From: Geosiphon pyriformis
Taxonomy: Eukaryota > Glomeromycota > Glomeromycetes > Archaeosporales > Geosiphonaceae
NCBI GenBank assembly: GCA_016748015.1
Contig: JAAOMT010000735.1
Location: 130,256 to 194,255 of the forward strand
Direction: 5' to 3'
Length of the DNA: 64,000 nt
A program made the position numbers and the translations under genes. The notes under the pieces were generated by a model. That model was not told where the DNA came from and made no database searches. It worked only from the letters and a program-made list of their open reading frames with translations. The stretch's first letter is position 1; each line of letters opens with the position of its first letter. Below are positions 56,330 to 64,000 of this stretch, piece by piece.

Positions 56330-56544
56330 ATGAGCTTTTTTTTGTCACTAGACTAGATTTTTACTCCAGCCAAACCAGCACCAAAACTACCAGCAAAAGC
56401 ATCTATCAGATCTATAGCAACAAAAGAAAGAAAGTTAGAAGAAATAATTAGAAAAAAAACAAGAAAAAGGAAAAAAAAGACTAATTAAAACTTTGATAAA
56501 ATTTTGTTTTTGTCATGGTCAGAGAATTGACAAGAGAAAAAAAA

Positions 56545-59044
56545 AATTTTTTGTTTTTAAAATTATTAAAGTATTTTTTATTTTTTTAAAAACTTAATCT
56601 ACTATTTAAATATAGAATTAAAAGCTATTAATATAAATATTTACACTACTTATTTTTAAAACCTTGACTAAAATATTATTAAATTTTATAAAACAAAATA
56701 TTTTGTTAATTTGTAATTTGTTTTTAAATTAAAATCTAACCAAAAATTAGTAATAAAGTAAAAAAAAACATTAAATTAATTTAAACAATTTTTAATATAC
56801 TTAAAACAACAGCCAAATATTTGTAAATATTAAAACAGAAAATTAGTATTAAATTACTACTTTCAATCACATTTTTTTTAGTTTTGTTTACATAAACACA
56901 ATATTCAACTCATTATTCAACTATTTTTCAAAATTAAAAGACTTTAATTTACCAAAAAACCCAATACAACAACTAAATTTAATTTATACAAGTATTAATT
57001 TTCTTAATTATTTAGTAAAAAACCAAAATAAATAATTAAAAATTTTAACCAATAAAAAAACTATTTCTAAATTAATTGAAAAAAGTAAAAAAATTACAAA
57101 CAATAAAAAAATGAAAAAATAGTTATTATTTATATTGCAAAAATTTTAAAATTTTCAAAAAAAGTAGTTTTTAAAAATAACTTAACAAAATTACAAAAAC
57201 AAAAAATACAAACAAATAAAATATAATAAGAATACTAAAAAAAAATTTTATTTTTTATAAAAAACTATAAGTAAATAATTTAAAAACTTAGTAATACTTT
57301 TTAAAAACTAAAACACATTCAAAGTTGTCTTTTTTAAACAATAATATTTTAATTATTCTTTTAAAATATTAAACAAAAACCAATAAAATCTGTTATAAAT
57401 TATTTTAAATAATTCAATAAACTTTTTTGAAGAATGAAATAATTAGAAACCAATAATTATTACTTTAATGTTTAAATTTTGGATTAATTTACTGCTAAAT
57501 TAAAAGACAAATTAATTAAAAAAGTTTGATCATACACTTTAAAAAACTTAGTCATTACTATTTTATATATTAAAAATTACAAAATAGTTATAAAAAAAAC
57601 AAATTAAACTAAATTTATTAGCTTTGTTATTAAAAAAACAAGTTTAACAATATAAAAAAAAATTGATCAATTAATTAAAAAGTAAAAAATTATTTTACTA
57701 ACTAAAGTATTAATTATTACAATTATAAAATTTAAACAACTTATTTTTATTAATTAATAATTAATTTTAAAACTTAAATTATTATTATTGTAAAATTCTA
57801 GGATATTAAAAATATAATTACAAAAAAATACAAAAATTAATAAAAATAAAATAATTAATATTATTTTTTTTAATAATAGTAATTATATTATTTATTATTA
57901 TTATTATCTATTTATTATTATTATTATCTATTTATTATTTTTTAAAATCTTAACTTAGTTATTATTAGAATATTTTATTATTAATTATTTTTAATTTAAA
58001 ACTATTAATTATTAGCAAAAAAATTGTTTTTAATTTAATAATAATAAAATTAATCTTAATAATTAATTGGTTTTTTATAATAATAAATAACAATTATTCA
58101 AATATTTTTATACTTAATTCAATTATTTTACAATATTTAAAGACCAGAATTTTTACCAAACTATATTTTTAAAAAGTAAAGCTACAGTATATTAACAAAA
58201 ATTTTTTTATACTATAATTTTATTAATAAAAATAGCCAAAAATGTTAATTTATCAAACATATTTTTATTTAAATTTAAAGCCAATAAATTACTATTTTTA
58301 TTTAACAATATATTTGTTTTAAAACAAAAAGTAATTACAATATATATACTAAAATTAAAGTTAAAAAAAATTAATTTGCTTAATTTTAAACAATAAATTT
58401 ACTAAAAATATTATTATTATTATTTAATTATTAATATAAAAACTACAAGAAATATGGTCTGATCAACTTAAATAGTAATTATTATAATTAATAGTATAAA
58501 AAAATTAATAATTTTCTTTTTATAATTAATAAAATTACTATTTTAGTTAAAATTTTTATTATGAATATACTTTAATATTAAGTTCTTATTAAAAATAATT
58601 AACTTCTCAAAATTAATACAAATCTAAATTAAAAAATCCAAAAAATTAAAAATTTTCTATTAAAAACAATATATTAAAGTATCTGTTATTTGTAATACTT
58701 TAATAAACACTTTAAAAAAACTGATTATTAAAACTTATAAAGCATTTAACTTTTAGTTTAATTAGATTAAAAAAACTAAACATTAATTATTCAAAATACC
58801 AAATAATAATTAACACTTTTATAGTTTGAAAATTTAAATTAATAATTTATATTAACAAACAAATAAACTAGTAATTAGTATATTTTATACTTAAAACCAA
58901 TATTATAAAAACAACTAGTATATATTTGATTTAAATATAAAAATTGCAACAAAAAGCTTTTATTTATAAAAGTTTATATATTATTTGACAAAAATTATAT
59001 TACTATTATAAAGTTTGTTATTAAAAATAATTTAAGTTATATTT
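56545..59044 (+). mobile_element. Element K continued: decayed gag, protease and Cys-rich module
   Basis: No open frame, but the order of subfamily 2 can be followed. 56590-56700 matches gag codons after the LINE H insertion point. 57470-57600 matches the element B gag block at 18395-18540 (AAATTAAAAGACAAATTAAT at 57498 against TTAAAAGACAAACTAATTAA). 58250-58400 matches protease (AAAAAGTAATTACAATATAT near 58327). 58920-59040 matches the CKDC segment of element E (35850-35960). G and C are nearly gone. LINE I interrupts it at about 59045. Confidence 0.78.
57891..57940 (+). repeat. 20-bp tandem repeat in decayed element K
   Basis: TTTATTATTATTATTATCTA occurs twice in a row at 57891-57930, with a third half unit to 57940. 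It lies in the low-complexity tail between gag and protease. Confidence 0.85.
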
Positions 59045-59070
59045 TTAATACTCTTTGTCTCCTTAATTTT

Positions 59071-61192
59071 ATGACCATGATCAGAGCAAAGAGTAAAAAA
59101 GCTGTACCTGATATCTGTTCTAAGATATCTAATAAAATTTTAACCAGAGAAGCTCTCTCTGTTGTAAAAGCAACTAGGCAGAACGTTTTAGAAGTCTTCC
59201 CTTTACCCAGTAATTGTAATAAGCTGTGGCCACTAAAGCAATTTCCTTATCTTTGACTGGTTTCTCACCAATCAAAGTTTTCTCAAAGAAACACACTTGA
59301 GTTAGTCCCACTGTTGCCTCTACTCCAACTAAAAGCCCAAAAGTTTTTAATAATAGACCAGTAAATAAGCTGATTTTTCCCTTTATAGATTCAACTTTTG
59401 GTGTTGCTAGCACCACCTCTTCAAAAAAAATGGTCAAAAAGACCAAAAGTTCAGAAAAATGGGGGCAGTTGCTTGCTTCTGCTATTATTACATTGAATCT
59501 CTTTGTGGTTCTCAATGAGATCTTAGATAAGATCTTTATAACATCATTTGACATGTCCTTCAAGATGGACCAAGATCAACCACTGGCTATATTGCCAAAT
59601 GTAGTGTCTTCTGGCAGATCATCACTGGTTTTAGAAACAAAACAATCTCCTTCTGTTGGGTTATCTGTTCTTAAAAACTGGGCTGATCAAATAGAAACCA
59701 AATCATCTTCTCCTCTAGTTTCTGGTGCTACTTTTGGTGATGCTTGGGAACTATTACTAGTCATCAAAGGTTTGCTGGGTGGGTGGTCTCCACTCTGGTG
59801 TCTGGTGCTATTTTCAAGATTAAATTGGCTCATGTTAAGACTGTTTTTCAGTCTGTACATGGTTTTTTGGATGCTAAATCTGTTTCAAAAGACAATGTGA
59901 AGCTTTTTTGTGTGGAGTTTGCTTCCCAAAACTCTTTAGATACTGCATTTTTAGTTGAGCTTACAAGCTCTGTTCATCTTGCCACTCTTAAAATTGCCAA
60001 GTCTTTGGTGGTTTCTGAGTCTGGATCTCCTTCTGCTGCTGTTGCACTGTGTGATATGCCTTTGGGTGTATCTGCTACTGACATTAAGGCAGCTCTTAAT
60101 GTTTTTGGTATAATTACTTGTGTTGTGCTGAAATCTGCTGGCATTTGACAATATGTGGCAGTTTATTTTGAGAAATTGGACTTTGTCATATCTGCTTTGA
60201 ATCACTGGTCAGTATTAGTGGGCAAGAATAGTATTAGAATCCTTCCTTTGGTGAATCAAAATAAGACTATTTTGTCTCATGATAGGTTTAAGGCCAAGTT
60301 GGTCAACTTTCCTTTTGGCTGTACTGTCTTTGAAATTAGTAATATGATTTCTCAGATTGGTGGCCTGACTTGTTTCATTCCTTGATCTCCTAATTTTGGT
60401 TGTTATCTCCACTTTATTCTAGTTACATTTGGCTCCCAAGCTGATTTGAATCTTGCTGTTGCCAAAACTGGTATGCTTAGAAAGTGCCATGTCTGGTGGA
60501 AGACTCCTAATTGTCAGTGTTGTTTTCGGTGTTAAGAAATAGGTCACTTGGCTGTAGATTGTAAAGTTGCTCTGTCTCCCTTTTTTAAGGCTTTTAAGAT
60601 GTTTAAACCACATTTTGTTGGTTTTCTGTCTTATACTAAGACATCTGCTCCCCCTGTTATATCTGAATTTTTTTCTTTGGTGGCTTCCGCCCCTCTTGTG
60701 GCTGTTGTTGATCCTGCTGTTAGGTCCAGATTGGACTCTTTGGAAAAGCAAATTTCGAATTTGGCTGCTTTGGTAAAGTCTATTGTTGAGCCTGTTGGCT
60801 CTTTGGTTGTCTTGGTATCTCATCTCTTTGATAATAATGCTGTTAAGACTGTTCAGATTGAGAAAAATCTCCTTTTTATAAAATATGCTTCTAACAATTT
60901 TGCCAATCTTTTGGTTGGTGTGTCTAAGGACATTGCTTGTCTTAGATCTGAAGTTGACTTTGGTGGCATGGATTATAATAATATACAGGCCACCAAATCT
61001 TCTTTACTAAGTGAAAATACTGTTAAGCATATTGTTGCTTTGTGGTAGATGTCAGGTCCTGAGGTTAGGAGTAGTGTTGAATTTACTAGATTGTTTCTTA
61101 GTGAGTTTATTTTTGATTCTAGGAATCTGAATGTTGTTATTGAAAAAATTCATGGGTTAGAATTATTTTCACCTCCTATTGTTTTAGCATAG
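59071..61192 (+). pseudogene. LINE I ORF1 protein (frameshift and stops)
   Basis: Predicted RNA-binding ORF1 protein. Blocks in order: ALSVVKATRQNVLEVFPLP (59147-59205), KKMVKKTKSSEKWGQLLAS (59427-59480), KNWADQIETKSSSP (59671-59715), a frame change near 59750, an RRM-like part (LCDMPLGVSATDIKAALNVF, 60049-60108), a second one (LVNFPFGCTVFEISNMI, 60299-60349), a knuckle CCFRC-stop-EIGHLAVDC (60519-60560; CX2CX4HX4C pattern with one stop), a predicted helical part (RLDSLEKQISNLAALVKSI, 60728-60785), and a C-terminal segment ending KIHGLELFSPP (61147-61180). Stops at 60146, 60383, 60533 and 61047. Longest open run 60548-61048. Confidence 0.75.
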
Positions 61193-61335
61193 TGTGTTCT
61201 TGACTGGTCCGAATGGCTGGTCACATATAGAAAATGCATGATTAGCACCTAATTTAGATTGATTCTTTGATGTATTGTTTTAGGTAGCTTTTGGGCTTCA
61301 CTCATTAAACTATAATAAAAAAAATAAAATAATTT
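61193..61335 (+). other. LINE I 3' UTR
   Basis: Shares with F, H and J the order TGT(T)GTCTTG...TGG, GTCACATRTA, GGGCTTCACTCATTAA and an A-rich tail. Likely the segment recognised by the LINE reverse transcriptase, inferred from its conservation between otherwise different LINE bodies. Confidence 0.65.
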
Positions 61336-61384
61336 AATCACTTTAAAAAATAAAAAATAAGATAATAAACTTGTAAACAATTAT
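61336..61384 (+). mobile_element. Element K, small remnant between LINEs I and J
   Basis: CACTTTAAAAAATAAAAAAT... aligns by eye with GATCTTCAAAAAAAAGTGGA... of element B (20063 on), just downstream of the K sequence that ends at 59044. It is short and AT-rich, so this match is tentative. Confidence 0.45.
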
Positions 61385-61517
61385 TTTTTTTTTTTTATTT
61401 TATTAATGAGTGCAGCCCAACCAAAGTCTAGAATAAGTTACAAAGAAAAGTAGCCAACTAAACATGGTTTACATATTTGCTACATGTGACTGACCACTTG
61501 AGCCAATCAAGACAACA
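61385..61517 (-). other. LINE J 3' UTR and A tail
   Basis: After the ORF2 stop the minus strand reads GTGTTGTCTTGATTGGC, GTCAGTCACATGTAG, then GGGCTGCACTCATTAATAAAAT and an A run. Same order as in F, H and I. Confidence 0.7.
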
Positions 61518-62282
61518 CTACACACTTATAGAAACATTAACCCTATGAACAGCACCAGACAAAAACAGGAACCTATCCCTAAAACTGAAACCAACATCAA
61601 GAGAATCCAACACACCAGTAAGACAAACCGTGCTAGCTGAGAGAAGCAGAACACCCACACCAAAAGCACTGGTCACAACAACATCATCACCAATCAAACC
61701 ACTTCTCTCCATGTCAGATCTGAACTTAGTTCTAAAAAGCCAGAGGTTTGTTCTATGACTCTCAGCTAAATGATGGATGAAATCCATTACCACAAAGGCC
61801 ACTTTCTTTTTGTCACTGAGAGAAGCAATGGCCTCATCCATCCAACTTTTGAAAACAAATCCCTTGCAAAAAACCGAATACAAATCAACATTAGACACCC
61901 TCAAAGAGAGATCTCACAACACAAAAGATGGCAATAGTAAATCAGAACCCATCAGAGTTTTCCACAAACCACCAAAGTCACCCAAAATATCCAACCACAC
62001 AGAAGCATCCTTAACACAAGTAAAGCCATGATCGGAGAGTTCCATATCACCACAAAATAGACATGCCACACCAGGGTAATCCTTATTATACAGCCTTTTT
62101 TGAACAGCAACAGGCAACTTGAAATGAACAGCTTTCATGAAGTACATACGAAGAACAGCAGTGGCTCAACACGTACTCCCAGAGAGCATATGAGAGTCAG
62201 GGTGCCAAACTAGAATGGTACTATTCCAATCAACAACCAGACCAAACAAACAAGACAAAACCTCTTTGCCAGGACCCATTTC
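61518..62282 (-). pseudogene. LINE J ORF2: C-terminal Cys/His domain and tail
   Basis: 62147-61914 contains ACLFCGDMELSDHGFTC, a CX2C-x(7)-HX3C group typical of the C-terminus of LINE ORF2 proteins and intact here. 61904-61518 (128 codons) is the C-terminal tail, ending VSISV-stop. A stop at 61913 and stop(s) at 62148-62282 break continuity. This region is thought to help bind RNA or target DNA in related LINEs; that role is not shown here. Confidence 0.8.
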
Positions 62283-62963
62283 TCATTGAAACTTGCAAAT
62301 AGAATGAAAAATGTCACATACAAAATGGCGGGCATTACCAGAAACTGGCCTGTCATCAGCAACCACATATCTACAATTAACCCTGACAGGGAGAAAGATC
62401 CTAGAGTGTACAGCTTGTTCAGCAAAAACATCAGCCATAACATTACTAGCAATGCCAGCATGATCTTTGACTTTAATCCAGTGGACAGTCAGATCTTTGG
62501 ATTCAATCAAATCAACCACATAGCACCTTTCTATCCAGCAACTATTGTGACAATCCGGCTGCAAGAGACCCAATTCGGCCACACATGCATCAATAGCCGC
62601 TTGACTATCTGTGTGCAAAGCCACTGAAACAGAGGCAGGAACGCACTCCAGAGCCAAGGCAACAGTCTGTAATTCAGCCAGGGTCGAAGACAGCACACCA
62701 TGTATCTTCACCCTTAAACCTTTGTTCAAGCTAAAAAAATAAGCAGCAGTCCCATATGCCACCTGAAATGTACCCAAGTCTCTAAAAGAACCATCAGTAT
62801 AAACATTAATCTTATCAGCCCACAATCCATGAATCTCCTCAAGAATATCAGTAAAAGACATTGAATCCAAAACACTAGCACAAACAGAAGCTAAACTCAC
62901 AGGAAGGGGAGCATGCAAACAACTATTCAAATAAGTAGAGGCTTTCAAAAACCATAAAGACAC
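62283..62963 (-). CDS. LINE J ORF2: RNase H domain (open, 226 codons)
   Basis: RNase H type I fold that would digest the RNA of RNA-DNA hybrids. The four acidic residues are all present: D57 (NVYTDGSF), E98 (LAELQTV), D119 (HTDSQAA) and D178 (NVMADVFAEQA), with H168 in VKDHAG before the last. Part of ORF2, not a separate gene; the Met at 62963 lies after the TGA at 62991. It ends at a TGA near 62283 where the reading would continue with EMGPGKEV-like sequence. LINE F and H copies are more degraded. Confidence 0.87.
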   Translation of the reverse strand: MSLWFLKASTYLNSCLHAPLPVSLASVCASVLDSMSFTDILEEIHGLWADKINVYTDGSFRDLGTFQVAYGTAAYFFSLNKGLRVKIHGVLSSTLAELQTVALALECVPASVSVALHTDSQAAIDACVAELGLLQPDCHNSCWIERCYVVDLIESKDLTVHWIKVKDHAGIASNVMADVFAEQAVHSRIFLPVRVNCRYVVADDRPVSGNARHFVCDIFHSICKFQ

Positions 62964-62990
62964 AGGGCCTTTAGAACCAAGTCTTTTCCA

Positions 62991-64000
62991 TCAGTAAAAT
63001 GTATGCCAACTAACAACAGAACCTTTTTTGTCCAGAAGTTGGTCACCATATGCCACACCAGCAATTTTCAAAAAGCGAACCACATTGAAATACAAAAGAT
63101 CACCCAATACCAATGACATTGAGAAATGGCCAGGAGAGTGAAAGACACAGAGAAGCCTGTTATCCAAAGACAGTTTGTTGTTAAGAAATATATGAACCAC
63201 ACTTGCTAGAAAATTGTTTGAAGTGTTCACTCTCAGCTTAACAGAATATTGAAGAGAATTCAGTGGAGTCCAGCACAAAACCTGTAAATCCAAAAATTGA
63301 TGTTTGAACAGACAGCCAAAAATTCCAGAAAAATTTGCAAATTGCACAATAGAAGCTATCTTGCATTCAGCCTGCAACTGTTCAAAAGATTTCAGTCTAT
63401 AAAGAGAGGGGTGGTGCAATGCCTCATTGGGAAAATCTCTCAGCAAATTGGCTTTTAACCTAAGACCTTTTCTAATCAGAACGTCCCATTTTAAACAAAC
63501 AGCTTTGGAAACAAAACTAAATTGTGTTTGATAATTGACTATGGGCTGCAAAACAGCTGAAACCAGATAAGAGAATTGTTTATCAGAGACAGTCTTCCAG
63601 AGAATCATATTTGAGAAGAACCTAATATCTGAATTGGTTTTGGCAAGACTCAGCTTAGACAAACTATCGGTGGACAAGAAAATACCCAAATATCGATGAC
63701 TCACACCAGGACTGGCAACAGCAATAGCCTGGCCATTGATAAATTAAACAGGAACCCCCACTTTTTTGTTGATAGGAATGGCAACTGTCTTTTCATTGTT
63801 TATGTTAATGTCATTAATGAAGAAAAACTCATTGGCTATATTAAGAATGTGCTGTGTAAAGGCCTGCCCATTTTCCACCCAAATAGTGTCATCAACAAAG
63901 GCGCCAGCTGCAAAAAAGAAGTTATACCCCCACTAGTCTCAATCCTTCCAGTCTTTGCCACAAAGTTTGAATTGATCCGATAACTACACAAATAATCTTG
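62991..64000 (-). pseudogene. LINE J ORF2: reverse transcriptase, C-terminal half (one stop)
   Basis: From 64000 down, one frame reads YRINSNFVAKTGRIETSGG, then the catalytic block GAFVDDTIWVENG with both Asp residues kept (about 63890-63865), NEKTVAIPINKKVGVPV, a single TAA at 63746-63748 (a Gln or similar codon by one C-to-T change), and the 237-codon run 63704-62991 with HRYLGIFLSTDSLSKLSLAK and RDFPNEALHHPSLYRLKSFE. A TGA after residue Tyr at 62991 separates it from RNase H; the expected next residue is Trp. Makes cDNA at the nicked target. Confidence 0.87.

Larger units (their letters stand above)
49669..56544 (-). mobile_element. LINE H: near full-length APE-type LINE, minus strand
   Basis: ORF1 (56329-54473), ORF2 (54430-49782) and 3' UTR (49781-49669), inserted in gag of decayed element K. 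Host sequence with a T-run sits on both sides (49660-49680 and 56540-56560), suggesting a short T-rich target duplication. All frames are interrupted. Its G+C content is visibly higher than the host K sequence, with abrupt edges. Confidence 0.88.
59045..61335 (+). mobile_element. LINE I: ORF1-only LINE derivative
   Basis: Plus-strand element with an ORF1-like reading region (59071-61192) followed directly by the LINE 3' tail (61193-61335) and no ORF2. The 3' tail (TGTTCTTGACTGG, GGCTGGTCACATATAG, GGGCTTCACTCATTAAAC, A-rich end) matches LINEs F, H and J. Inserted in decayed element K: sequence matching the next part of K reappears at 61336-61384. Confidence 0.8.
61385..64000 (-). mobile_element. 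LINE J: 3' half of an APE-type LINE, youngest-looking LINE (cut by window edge)
   Basis: Minus-strand ORF2 from RT (64000) through RNase H and C-terminal Cys domain to 3' UTR (61517-61385). It ends in a T-run on the plus strand (61384-61398), the A tail. Longest LINE frames in the window and an intact FVDD RT motif, with few stops, suggest it inserted most recently. It converges tail-to-tail with LINE I. Confidence 0.88.

Overview
This window is a pile of retrotransposons with no recognisable host gene. Base composition (AT-rich throughout, extreme in places), absence of introns in the readable frames, and two element types that read like those of arbuscular mycorrhizal fungi suggest a Glomeromycotina genome (Rhizophagus or Gigaspora type). 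That assignment comes from memory of the protein style, not from a search. Two element classes account for essentially every base: (1) Ty3/gypsy LTR retrotransposons in two LTR subfamilies, and (2) APE-type two-ORF LINEs with an RNase H domain.

Gypsy elements. Five readable copies plus one ruined copy share one unusual plan: Gag (CCHC knuckle) - retropepsin - cysteine-rich/helical module of unknown function - dUTPase - beta-rich linker - reverse transcriptase - RNase H - integrase (HHCC, DDE, GPY/F, no chromodomain) - separate third ORF. In subfamily 2 the third ORF ends inside the 3' LTR. Element A (minus, 1-6279) runs off the left edge. Element D (plus) is seen as 6280-8934, 8935-13910 and 43833-44785. 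Element C (minus) runs from LTR 13911-14799 to LTR 42943-43832 and is split by two plus-strand elements: B (16344-26219) and E (32221-42074). B and E belong to LTR subfamily 2; A, C and D to subfamily 1. Two solo LTRs lie at 6565-7431 and 45986-46881.

Nesting, read from interrupted domains and 4-bp target duplications: decayed LINE G is interrupted by LINE F, F by D, D by A and C, and C by B and E. To the right, ruined gypsy K (48588-49668, 56545-59044, 61336-61384) is interrupted by LINEs H (minus), I (plus) and J (minus, runs off the right edge). The two very AT-rich stretches (47.2-49.7 kb and 56.5-59.0 kb) are not spacer DNA. They align by eye, base for base over long runs, with the LINE and with subfamily 2 gypsy, and differ mostly by C-to-T and G-to-A changes. 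The LINEs inside K are much less altered, so most of that decay came before their insertion or did not reach them.

No copy looks fully autonomous. B keeps an open integrase, dUTPase, third ORF and the YLDD motif of RT, but has lost the protease active site and carries deletions of 20, 1 and 13 bp. E keeps the protease active site but has lost a catalytic Asp in RT and another in integrase. The most promising novelty is the gypsy plan itself (Cys-rich module plus dUTPase between protease and RT, plus the third ORF). Next are its LTRs: a 20-bp-period motif array upstream of TATAAAAG in subfamily 2, and two hairpins with paired base changes in the subfamily 1 leader.
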